A stretch of 7,812 bases of DNA from the NCBI GenBank assembly GCA_030705945.1, contig JAUZPS010000212.1:1-7812 (forward strand), given 5' to 3'. This document shows, piece after piece, positions 1 to 5,800 of this stretch. The stretch is from Bacillota bacterium. GTDB lineage: Bacteria > Bacillota > Clostridia > Acetivibrionales > DSM-2933. Below the pieces are notes generated by a model. It ran no database searches. It was not told the origin of the DNA and saw only the letters and a program-made list of their open reading frames with translations. A program made the translations under genes and the position numbers. Positions within the stretch are counted from its first letter, which is position 1; the number at the start of each line of letters is the position of its first letter.

Positions 1-83
1 ATGAAACAAACTTTTTTACTACGTAGGAATACTTATGAAAAACAGTTCAAAAAAACATGAATATATTACCAATCCATAAATAA

Positions 84-283
84 ATTAAAATCAATTAATC
101 TTTTTACATTTATCTATTGCAAAATACCATTAAGGTAGTATCAAAAAAACTAAGCAACTGGTCGTTTCAAAAACTTGATATAATAGGTTTTCGTCATATA
201 AACTTGAACAAGGAATTTTTTGAAACGACCTAAAACAGTTCTTTATTTTGCTGTGCTAAATGTAAGATTAATAATGTTTTAAT
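84..283 (+). repeat. Element A copy 1, split by element B
   Basis: The outer arms match two other copies in this window (500-598 inverted, 4783-4882). The left arm reads ATTAAAATCAATTAATC then TTTTTACATTTATCTATTGC and CAAAATACC. The right arm reads TTATTTTGCTGTGC, then CTAAATGTAAGATTA and ATAATGTTTTAAT. The arms are inverted repeats of about 28 bases with small gaps. In the uninterrupted copy the CAAAATACC and TTATTTTG blocks are about a dozen bases apart. Here they are separated by more than 100 bases, which hold element B (about 133-231). The structure is that of a MITE-like hairpin element of about 95-100 bp with a later insertion. No coding capacity is seen. The family name is unknown to me; exact ends are approximate. 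Confidence 0.75.
133..231 (+). repeat. Element B copy 1 (hairpin repeat nested in A)
   Basis: A 71-bp core (160-230) begins GGTCGTTTCAAAAA and ends TTTTTGAAACGACC, a perfect 14-base inverted repeat. The core differs from copy 2 (1148-1218) at only two positions. A shared left flank, AGGTAGTATCAAAA (133-146), shows that the repeated unit extends beyond the hairpin on that side. On the right, similarity stops just after GACCT. It lies inside element A, so it inserted later than A. Exact junctions and any target duplication cannot be fixed from this window. It may be a MITE or the cut-down end of an insertion sequence; I do not recognise the family. Confidence 0.8.
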
Positions 284-499
284 ATAATAAAGCAATAAAT
301 AAGCGCTACCGTTGAAATATGTAATTTACAATTAGCCCGTATCAATTTTAAAAAATATTTAGAAGTTATAAGTCTTTTTCTTCCGATACAACAAAATTTG
401 CGCGTAATATATTTGTACGTAATTTTCATCATAAAAAACAGAACTCGTTGACTAAATATTAAGATATCTGACAGTTAAATATTATTTACTGTGAACCAA

Positions 500-598
500 A
501 TTAAAATCATTATAAATCTTACATTTAGCAGAGCAAAATAACGAACTCCCTTACGGTATTTTGAGATAGATAAATGTAAAAGATTAATTGACTTTAAT
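500..598 (-). repeat. Element A copy 2 (uninterrupted, inverted)
   Basis: Read on the minus strand, this copy starts ATTAAAGTCAATTAATC, continues TTTTACATTTATCTATC and CAAAATACCG, and closes with CGTTATTTTGCTCTGC, CTAAATGTAAGATT and GATTTTAAT. It is about 99 bp long and shows the undisturbed form of the element: outer terminal inverted repeats of about 28 bases and an inner stem pairing CAAAATACCG with CGTTATTTTG around a short loop. This copy defines where element B broke copy 1. No gene is encoded. It is likely a non-autonomous hairpin element (inference). Confidence 0.8.
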
Positions 599-628
599 AT
601 AAAGCAGTTAAAAACTAACTTTCCAGCA

Positions 629-710
629 TAACTTATGAATTACTTTAAATTTCTTCGCTATAACTTGAGCTTTTTAACATAACAAAATTTTAACCTTATT
701 CATAATGTTA
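629..710. repeat. Imperfect inverted repeat (possible decayed element)
   Basis: The left arm TAACTTATGAAT (629-640) pairs with the right arm ATTCATAATGTTA (698-710), with one unpaired base. The next inner dozen bases on each side (TACTTTAAATTT against AAAATTTTAACCTT) also pair partly. The interior has no coding potential. In such AT-rich DNA part of this could be chance, but the length and nesting of the match suggest a decayed hairpin element. It is not clearly related to A or B. Confidence 0.4.
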
Positions 711-729
711 AAACGCTTTCTAGAAAACC

Positions 730-798
730 TGTCAGTAGCAAAACTTATCAAGAGATAAATTTTGTGATATAGCTTAAGTTAAATATTACTACCTGACA
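730..798. repeat. Two-level hairpin element
   Basis: Outer arms TGTCAGTAG (730-738) and CTACCTGACA (789-798) are inverted repeats with one extra base. Inside lies a tight hairpin: CAAAACTTATC (739-749), loop AAGA, GATAAATTTTG (754-764), pairing 10 of 11 positions. There is no T-run after the hairpin, so it is not a typical terminator. The motif GTTAAATATTA in its right half also occurs at 474-484, near CTGACAG, hinting at a relative there. Function is unknown. Confidence 0.45.
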
Positions 799-1125
799 AT
801 AAATATGTTAGCTGAACACAAAAAATACTATTATTTTGTAAGATAACTGATATGAATTTTGAAAATTAATTTTTCTTATAATAATAATTATATATAAATA
901 TTTTTGAAAGTCAATTAATGTTTCCATTATTACCTGCCGTCATATCTAAATAATTTCTTGACAATCTGGCTTTTTATATTGTAAATTTAAACTAACAATT
1001 TAAGTTATCAATGACGCCCATAAGTACTGGTAAATTTATGTCTTAGGCAAAAATAATTATTGTGGTGATATATATATATTTATAAGTTTATTCAATCCTA
1101 TTGGTATTGAATATTTTTGTAATTT

Positions 1126-1219
1126 AGGTAGTATCAAAAGAATAACTGGTCGTTTCAAAAACTTGATATAATGGGTTTTCGTCATTTAAACTTGAACAAG
1201 GAATTTTTTGAAACGACCT
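1126..1219 (+). repeat. Element B copy 2, forming the aroF leader
   Basis: The left flank AGGTAGTATCAAAA (1126-1139) and the 71-bp hairpin core (1148-1218) repeat copy 1 almost exactly: 69 of 71 core bases match. The 14-base end repeats GGTCGTTTCAAAAA and TTTTTGAAACGACC are intact. The right arm ends only 18 bases before the aroF ribosome binding site, so the element is the immediate upstream region of the aromatic gene cluster. It contains an extended -10 motif (1164-1172). Its right half also reads in frame into aroF without a stop, but it lacks a convincing start of its own. Confidence 0.85.
1164..1172 (+). promoter_or_regulatory. Candidate extended -10 promoter for aroF, inside element B
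   Basis: TGATATAAT matches the extended -10 consensus (TGn followed by a perfect TATAAT). The -35 position 17 bases upstream reads AACTGG, a poor match, so activity would depend on the extended -10. The start would fall near 1179, about 70 bases before the aroF start codon. The same motif is present in B copy 1 (176-184). A weaker alternative is TTGAAT (1107-1112), 16 bases, TAGTAT (1129-1134), also partly in B. Neither is certain. Confidence 0.4.
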
Positions 1220-1236
1220 TAATCAATCGCATTAAG

Positions 1237-1242
1237 AAAGGA
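1237..1242 (+). promoter_or_regulatory. Ribosome binding site deciding the aroF start
   Basis: AAAGGA lies 9 bases before the ATG at 1252. The longer reading frame, open to an ATG at 1171, has no such site. Its extra 27 residues come from element B and the leader. Confidence 0.8.
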
Positions 1243-1251
1243 TGGGATATT

Positions 1252-2277
1252 ATGGTAATAGTAATGAAACCCGCTTCAAATCAAACCGAAATAGATGAAG
1301 TCTCAAAGGTGCTTGAGTCATTAGGATTGGGTATACATATTTCTAAAGGCGCTGAAAGGACTATAATTGGTGTTATCGGAGACAAGAGGTTATTAAATGA
1401 TGTTCCTCTTGAGTTAATGAGTGGAGTAGAAAAACTTGTTCCAATAGCCGAGTCATATAAACTGGCCGGAAAAACCTTCAGACCTGAGCCAAGTGTTATT
1501 GATGTGGGAGGAGTTAAAATCGGTGGCAAGGGAATCGTTTTAATGGCAGGGCCATGCGCTGTTGAGAGCCGCGAACAGATTTTAGAGGCCGCCCATGCAG
1601 TTAAGAAATCAGGCGCTCAGATCTTACGCGGAGGCGCTTATAAGCCAAGAACATCACCTTACGCTTTTCAAGGTCTTGAAGAGGAAGGATTAAAATACCT
1701 GAAGGAAGCAAAGGATGAAACGGGACTTCTTCTTATAACAGAAGTTACCAGCGAAAAAGCCATTGAATCCGCAGCCTCATTTGTTGATATGTTTCAGGTG
1801 GGGGCCAGAAATGTTCAGAACTTTCAACTATTAAGAGAAATTGGTCGTTCCATGAAGCCGGTATTATTTAAACGCGGTCCTTCAACTACTATTGATGAGT
1901 GGTTAAACGCTGCTGAATATATAATGAATGAAGGCAATTACAATGTAATTTTATGCGAAAGAGGAATACGCACCTTTGAAACGGCGACAAGAAACACTTT
2001 AGATATCAGCACTGTACCCGTTGTAAAAAGTTTAAGTCATCTTCCTGTGTTTATCGACCCAAGCCATGCCGCAGGCAAATCACAATATGTGGCTGCTCTG
2101 TCAAAGGCCGCTATTGCCGCAGGAGCTGATGGACTCATTATTGAAGTTCACCCAAACCCCAAATGCGCTCTGTCAGATGCCGCTCAGCAATTAACGCCTT
2201 CTGCCTTTGATGATTTGTGTAAAGATATTTCAAAAATAGCCGAAATATTAGGGAGAGAATTTAAATATGGTGGATAA
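1252..2277 (+). CDS. aroF: 3-deoxy-7-phosphoheptulonate (DAHP) synthase, AroF type
   Basis: Cytoplasmic enzyme for the first shikimate-pathway step: phosphoenolpyruvate plus erythrose 4-phosphate to DAHP. It has 341 residues. Residues 1-70 form the ferredoxin-like (ACT-like) regulatory domain known from the Thermotoga enzyme, where tyrosine and phenylalanine inhibit; residues 85-335 form the TIM barrel. Metal ligands are visible at Cys102 (AGPCAVES), His272 (DPSHAAGK), Glu298 (IIEVHP) and Asp309 (ALSD), with Lys131 in KPRTSPY. These numbers equal those I recall for Thermotoga maritima, which supports the start at 1252. The KRG loop reads KRGPSTT where relatives often have KRGLSAT, a minor change. 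First gene of the cluster; its 3' end overlaps tyrA by 11 bases. No leader riboswitch was seen, so control is probably allosteric plus the element-B promoter region (inference). Confidence 0.96.
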   Translation: MVIVMKPASNQTEIDEVSKVLESLGLGIHISKGAERTIIGVIGDKRLLNDVPLELMSGVEKLVPIAESYKLAGKTFRPEPSVIDVGGVKIGGKGIVLMAGPCAVESREQILEAAHAVKKSGAQILRGGAYKPRTSPYAFQGLEEEGLKYLKEAKDETGLLLITEVTSEKAIESAASFVDMFQVGARNVQNFQLLREIGRSMKPVLFKRGPSTTIDEWLNAAEYIMNEGNYNVILCERGIRTFETATRNTLDISTVPVVKSLSHLPVFIDPSHAAGKSQYVAALSKAAIAAGADGLIIEVHPNPKCALSDAAQQLTPSAFDDLCKDISKIAEILGREFKYGG

Positions 2278-3364
2278 AAAGGTTTCAATAATTGGTTTGG
2301 GACTGATTGGCGGCTCCCTCGCAAGAGCTCTTAAAGAACGCGTTGGCATTACTGAAATTACCGCAGTCAACAGATCTAACGGATCCCTCAATGCCGCTCT
2401 TAAAGACAAAACAATTTTACGGGGATTTAACGACCTAAACCAATTTGTTTTTGATTCTGACATAATTTTTATATGCACTCCTGTAAGGAGAGCTTTAGAA
2501 TATATAGAAATATTAAAAAAAAGGGTTAAGCCTGGCTGCATTATTACCGATGTAGGTAGCACAAAGTCAGAAATCATTTCATATATTAATCAGATGAATG
2601 ATCCGCCGCTATTTATAGGTGGTCACCCGATGGCAGGTTCAGAAAATACTGGTTATGAATCCGGTTTTGCTCATTTATTTGAGAATGCTTTTTATATATT
2701 AACTCCAAGCAAAACATCAACAGATGAAGCTATGGATTTAATGACCCAGATAGTCCAGAAAATCGGAGCAATACCTGTAAAAATTGATGCAGAAGAACAT
2801 GATAAAGCGACCGGGTGCATTAGCCATGTTCCGCATATAATAGCTGCAGCCCTTGTAAATTTGGTGAAAACTATGGATTCACCTGAGGAAAAAATGAAGA
2901 CGCTTGCTGCGGGAGGTTTCAGAGACATCACACGAATAGCGTCATCAAGTCCGGAGATGTGGGAAAATATTGTTTTAAGCAACAAACAGCAAATTAGAGG
3001 AATTTTAGATATATATGTCGAATTACTAAACAAATTCAAGGCATCAATTGAGATTGACGACTCCCAGGCTGTTTTAGAATTTTTTGGAGCAGCGAAAGAA
3101 TATAGAGATACTTTTTCAAATAATAAAAAGGGATTAATAAGCCCTCAGCATGATATTCTCATCGACATCGTGGATGAGCCCGGAAAATTAGGAGAAATTG
3201 CAACTTTACTTGGTAAAAATAGCATTAACATAAAGAACATGAATGTATCAAATAACAGAGATTTTGAAAACGGTTGTTTAAAAGTAACTCTGCCCGACCT
3301 GGATAGTGTTACCGCCGCATATGATGTACTTATAAAAAACGGTTATAAAGCCTCTACCTTTTAA
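2267..3364 (+). CDS. tyrA: Prephenate dehydrogenase with C-terminal ACT domain
   Basis: Cytoplasmic enzyme that oxidatively decarboxylates prephenate to 4-hydroxyphenylpyruvate, the tyrosine precursor. It has 365 residues, usual for Firmicutes. The Rossmann domain opens with GLGLIGGS (10-17); GSTK (97-100) and GGHPMAGSENTG (118-129) follow. SHVPH (186-190) carries the expected catalytic histidine, and GFRDITRIASS (217-227) holds the arginine expected to bind prephenate. The ACT domain covers about 296-365, as in the Bacillus enzyme, and suggests tyrosine feedback. The start is supported by AGGGAGAG about 9 bases upstream, inside the end of aroF, so translational coupling is likely. Oddity: after the second strand the sequence is AVNRSN (33-38), where NAD-using relatives have Asp. 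This suggests NADP use or mixed use (inference). Confidence 0.95.
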   Translation: MVDKKVSIIGLGLIGGSLARALKERVGITEITAVNRSNGSLNAALKDKTILRGFNDLNQFVFDSDIIFICTPVRRALEYIEILKKRVKPGCIITDVGSTKSEIISYINQMNDPPLFIGGHPMAGSENTGYESGFAHLFENAFYILTPSKTSTDEAMDLMTQIVQKIGAIPVKIDAEEHDKATGCISHVPHIIAAALVNLVKTMDSPEEKMKTLAAGGFRDITRIASSSPEMWENIVLSNKQQIRGILDIYVELLNKFKASIEIDDSQAVLEFFGAAKEYRDTFSNNKKGLISPQHDILIDIVDEPGKLGEIATLLGKNSINIKNMNVSNNRDFENGCLKVTLPDLDSVTAAYDVLIKNGYKASTF

Positions 3365-3482
3365 ATAGCAATTATGTTATTCTAATATTTATCTTTATAA
3401 CGTTAAATATAGAATTAATAATAATTCAAATAACTTTATAATATAAAACAGCCAACTCACTAAATGAACGGGGGAATACAAT
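3365..3482 (+). promoter_or_regulatory. tyrA-aroA gap with possible weak internal promoter
   Basis: This 118-base AT-rich gap contains a perfect TATAAT at 3437-3442, but the -35 position reads ATTAAT, a poor match. No terminator hairpin separates the genes, so read-through from tyrA is plausible. A strong ribosome binding site, GGGGGA (3470-3475), lies 7 bases before the aroA ATG. The promoter call is tentative. Confidence 0.25.
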
Positions 3483-4763
3483 ATGTTGATCGAGCAAAGA
3501 GATTCTTTAAAGGGAGAAATTACTGTACCCGGTGATAAATCCATATCCCACAGAGCAATAATGTTTGGAGCGCTAGCTAAAGGCGTCACAGAAATCAACG
3601 GCTTTCTTATGGGTGAGGATTGCCTGAGCACTATTGACTGTTTTAGAAAGATGCAGGTTGGAATCGAAATCCTGCCAGGCAACAAAGTTAAGGTTCATGG
3701 TAACGGTCTATATGGTTTAAAACAACATCCCGCTAATTCACCCTTAAATACAGGAAAATCCGGTACTTCTATCAGACTTCTACTTGGAATACTAGCTGGC
3801 CAGCCTTTTAGTTCAACAGTTGTAAGAGATGACGCTTCTCAAAGAAAACCTGTTGGAAGAGTAGTGAAGCCCTTACGTCAGATGGGAGCAAATATAATCG
3901 GCAGAGAAGACGGAAACCTTTGTCCTTTGATCGTTTCCCCTTCCAAATTAAAAGGTATCAAGTATGAGTTATCCTTTGTTAATACCGAAATAAAATCTCC
4001 TGTTTTGATCACAGGCTTGTACGCAGATGGCGAAACCACTGTTGTTCAGGCAGTTAAGACCAGAGATCATACAGAATTAATGTTGAATTACTTTGGAGCA
4101 GAAATTAAAGTAGACGGCCTATCGGCATCAAGTCATAAGATAGAAAATCTCTATGCTCAAAAAGTAGATATACCAGGCGATATATCAATCGCGGCTTACT
4201 TTGTAACTGCAGGTCTTCTGACGCAGAATTCAGACATAACTATAAAAAATGTAGGCTTCAATCCCACCAGAACAGGATTTATAGATGTTTATAAATCAAT
4301 GGGCGCAAAAATTGAAGTGACTAATGAACGCATTGAAGGAAATGAAAGAGTTGCTGATATAAGAGTTGTTTCATCAAATCTTAATGCAGTGGATATTGAG
4401 GGTAATATTATCCCCCGTCTTATAGATGAAATTCCCATCATCGCGGTTGCGGCAACAATGGCAAAGGGCGCAACAACGATTAAAAACCTTAAGGGTCTTA
4501 AAATTAAAGAATCCGGCAGGGTTAAGGCAATCGTTACCGAACTGGCCAAAATAGGAGCTAATATACGCGAAACTGATGATGGAATTGTTATCGAAGGCGG
4601 CAAAAAACTCCGCGGAACCATTGTAGAAAGCTACAATGATCATTCAATCGCCATGTCAATGTCAATCGCAGGCCTCGTTGCTGAAGGCGAAACAATGATC
4701 AGAAAAGCTCAGGTAGTTGATTTGGCGTTTCCTGACTTCTTCCCTTTACTTAATAATCTATAG
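3483..4763 (+). CDS. aroA: EPSP synthase (3-phosphoshikimate 1-carboxyvinyltransferase) homologue with altered active site
   Basis: The family joins shikimate 3-phosphate and phosphoenolpyruvate to give EPSP. The protein has 426 residues, full family length, and aligns end to end with my memory of Bacillus subtilis EPSP synthase without obvious gaps. Kept: K19, S20, R24 (PGDKSISHR), S93-G94-T95, R98, D315 (LIDEIP), K342, E343, R346, D386, H387. Changed at normally conserved sites: Asn to K92 (GKSGTS), Arg to K122 (the KRPM motif reads RKPV), Ser-Ala-Gln to N167-T168-E169, the second Ser of GDISS to I236, Asp/Asn to G345 (KESGR), and DHR to DHS at S388. Several of these contact phosphoenolpyruvate or shikimate phosphate in the E. 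coli enzyme. The frame is intact, so this is not a simple pseudogene. It may be a weak, altered or glyphosate-insensitive enzyme, or an inactive paralogue. Family membership is sure; activity is not. Confidence 0.9.
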   Translation: MLIEQRDSLKGEITVPGDKSISHRAIMFGALAKGVTEINGFLMGEDCLSTIDCFRKMQVGIEILPGNKVKVHGNGLYGLKQHPANSPLNTGKSGTSIRLLLGILAGQPFSSTVVRDDASQRKPVGRVVKPLRQMGANIIGREDGNLCPLIVSPSKLKGIKYELSFVNTEIKSPVLITGLYADGETTVVQAVKTRDHTELMLNYFGAEIKVDGLSASSHKIENLYAQKVDIPGDISIAAYFVTAGLLTQNSDITIKNVGFNPTRTGFIDVYKSMGAKIEVTNERIEGNERVADIRVVSSNLNAVDIEGNIIPRLIDEIPIIAVAATMAKGATTIKNLKGLKIKESGRVKAIVTELAKIGANIRETDDGIVIEGGKKLRGTIVESYNDHSIAMSMSIAGLVAEGETMIRKAQVVDLAFPDFFPLLNNL

Positions 4764-4782
4764 AAGCTTGAAATTTAATTTA

Positions 4783-4882
4783 TTTTAAAAGTGATTAATC
4801 TTTTACATTTGCCTATAACAAAATAACGTTAAAGCGCTCGTCATTTCGCTCTGTCAAATGTAAGATTATTAGAGCTTTTAAT
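4783..4882 (+). repeat. Element A copy 3, in the aroA 3' region
   Basis: About 100 bp, in the same orientation as copy 1. The left arm reads TTTTAAAAGTGATTAATC, then TTTTACATTTG; the right arm reads CAAATGTAAGATTA, then TTAGAGCTTTTAAT. The inner arms CAAAATAACG and CGTCATTTCG pair imperfectly. It begins 20 bases after the aroA stop codon. As RNA it would fold into a long hairpin that could protect or end the aromatic transcript (inference). Together with copies 1 and 2 it brackets the aromatic gene cluster. Confidence 0.75.
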
Positions 4883-4899
4883 TTAGATAACCAAATGTA

Positions 4900-4998
4900 A
4901 AACTAAAAAATATATAATAAAAAATAAAGGCTGCCTGTTAAATGTCTTCCATACCCCTACTAAAAGTAGCAAACGAAGATACTTAACAGGCAGCCTTT
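4900..4998 (-). terminator. Rho-independent terminator of rex, possibly bidirectional
   Basis: AAAGGCTGCCTGTTAA (4926-4941) and TTAACAGGCAGCCTTT (4983-4998) form a perfect 16-bp stem. One mismatch above it, TGTCTTC (4943-4949) pairs with GAAGATA (4975-4981), and the loop contains a mini-hairpin CTACT-AAA-AGTAG (4957-4969). Read on the minus strand, the hairpin begins 8 bases after the rex stop codon and is followed by a T-rich run (TTTATTTTTTATTATA), as expected for a terminator. On the plus strand the following TTTCACTTT is weaker, so termination of aroA read-through is possible but less sure. The hairpin is unusually long for a terminator. Confidence 0.85.
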
Positions 4999-5006
4999 CA
5001 CTTTAA

Positions 5007-5684
5007 TCAGAAATCACAATCATTGTTCTTTTCTGAATCATTTCTTGTAAAATCAAATTTTTCATTAAGCTTATAACCCAGAACCATTAAGCTGTCGCTA
5101 AGATGAACATTTTCTATTATAACGTCATAAGGCAGCTTTAAATCCATAGGCGAAAAATTCCATAGTCCTCTTACGCCTAGCTTTGCCACCCTCTCAGCAA
5201 CAACAGGAGTCTGTTCATAAGGCACCGCTAACATGGCAATATCAACATAATTTTGGGATATAAAATCTTCTAATGTCTCAAGATCTCTTATTTCTATATC
5301 CCTTATCTCCGTGCCTACTAGCTTTGGGTCCACGTCAAAAATGCTGATTATTTTAAATCCTCTTTTTTCAAAATTGGTATAATTCGCCAAGGCCTGACCC
5401 ATATTTCCGGCGCCTATGATTATAGTCTGGTATTTATTGTTAGTACCAAGGATATTGCCAATTTCATTAAACAGGTATTCCACATTATACCCATATCCCT
5501 GTTGTCCGAAGCCGCCAAAACAATTAAGATCTTGGCGTATTTGAGATGCAGTAATGCCCATCCTTGAGCTTAACTCTTGTGAAGATATTCTCTTTATATC
5601 CATTTTGAGCAAATCCGACAAATATCTGTAATAACGCGGCAATCGTTTTACAACTGCAAGAGAAACTTTTTTCTTTAGGTTCAT
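5007..5684 (-). CDS. rex: Redox-sensing transcriptional repressor Rex
   Basis: Homodimeric cytoplasmic repressor that senses the NADH/NAD+ ratio. It binds DNA when NADH is low and lets go when NADH rises, controlling fermentation and respiration genes. It has 225 residues. The winged-helix domain is about 1-75, with LPRYYRYL (15-22), the recognition-helix region SQIRQDLNCFGGFG (47-60) and GYGYNV (63-68). The Rossmann domain follows with GAGNMGQA (91-98) and FDVDP (116-120), the expected adenine-nucleotide contact. The C-terminal helix ends in an acidic, polar tail. I chose the ATG at 5684 because GGGGTG stands just upstream; the ATG at 5702 has no ribosome binding site. Divergent from the ABC-F gene, with its own consensus promoter and a possible operator on it, which suggests autoregulation (inference). 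Confidence 0.95.
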   Translation of the reverse strand: MNLKKKVSLAVVKRLPRYYRYLSDLLKMDIKRISSQELSSRMGITASQIRQDLNCFGGFGQQGYGYNVEYLFNEIGNILGTNNKYQTIIIGAGNMGQALANYTNFEKRGFKIISIFDVDPKLVGTEIRDIEIRDLETLEDFISQNYVDIAMLAVPYEQTPVVAERVAKLGVRGLWNFSPMDLKLPYDVIIENVHLSDSLMVLGYKLNEKFDFTRNDSEKNNDCDF

Positions 5685-5740
5685 CTTTACACCCCAATAC
5701 ATTTTTAAAATGATGAAATTTTTGCCTAATATATAATTTA

Positions 5741-5769
5741 ATTATAAATCCTTGTTATTTTTTTGTCAA
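5741..5769 (-). promoter_or_regulatory. Consensus promoter of rex
   Basis: On the minus strand, TTGACA (5769-5764) and TATAAT (5746-5741) are both perfect consensus boxes, separated by exactly 17 bases. The transcript would start near 5734, giving a leader of about 50 bases before the chosen start codon at 5684. The -35 box lies two bases from the -35 box of the divergent ABC-F promoter. Confidence 0.85.
5752..5769. promoter_or_regulatory. Candidate Rex operator over the rex promoter
   Basis: The 18 bases TTGTTATTTTTTTGTCAA match 11 of the 14 fixed positions of the clostridial Rex consensus TTGTTAAnnnnTTAACAA; one half (TTGTTA) is nearly perfect. It covers the rex -35 box and most of the spacer, so Rex bound here would block its own transcription. 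It lies three bases upstream of the ABC-F -35 box. The AT-rich context makes a chance match possible. Confidence 0.45.
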
Positions 5770-5771
5770 TA

Positions 5772-5800
5772 TTGCTGAGACTTAAGAATTTTGGTACAAT
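5772..5800 (+). promoter_or_regulatory. Promoter of the ABC-F gene
   Basis: TTGCTG (5772-5777), 17 bases, TACAAT (5795-5800) preceded by TGG, giving an extended -10. The start would lie near 5807, about 55 bases before the ATG at 5863. The leader looks too short for the attenuators found ahead of antibiotic-resistance ABC-F genes. That fits a housekeeping factor. Confidence 0.6.

Larger units (their letters stand above)
1..1251. other. Long AT-rich non-coding region with repeats
   Basis: No open reading frame in this stretch looks like a gene. The longest candidates are short, lack ribosome binding sites, and run through repeats. The region is very AT-rich and holds several inverted-repeat elements, listed separately (84-283, 133-231, 500-598, 629-710, 730-798, 1126-1219). 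Between them I see AT-rich sequence with nothing recognisable. I looked for a T-box or another aromatic-amino-acid leader ahead of aroF and found none. A 19-codon ORF at 1-60 could be the tail of a gene cut by the window edge, but nothing supports it. The density of short palindromic elements suggests a landing zone for small mobile repeats (inference). Confidence 0.75.

Noticed and set aside
1..60. 19-codon ORF at the window edge
   Set aside because: No ribosome binding site or recognisable product; too short to judge.
979..998. TTGTAAATTTAAACTAACAA as a Rex box
   Set aside because: The half-sites are spaced two bases too widely compared with the 18-base consensus.
1171..1251. Longer aroF starting at ATG 1171 (368 residues)
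   Set aside because: No ribosome binding site, the extension is encoded by repeat B, and the start at 1252 gives metal-ligand numbering equal to the Thermotoga enzyme.
958..1251. T-box or trp/tyr leader riboswitch ahead of aroF; TTGACA at 958 as a promoter
   Set aside because: No T-box motif or terminator-antiterminator pair was seen, and no good -10 box lies at 16-18 bases from the TTGACA.
4289..4643. Minus-strand open frames inside aroA and the other aromatic genes
   Set aside because: They are shadows of the well-supported plus-strand genes and have no family features.
5685..5702. Rex start at ATG 5702
   Set aside because: No ribosome binding site upstream; the internal ATG at 5684 follows GGGGTG and gives the usual family length.
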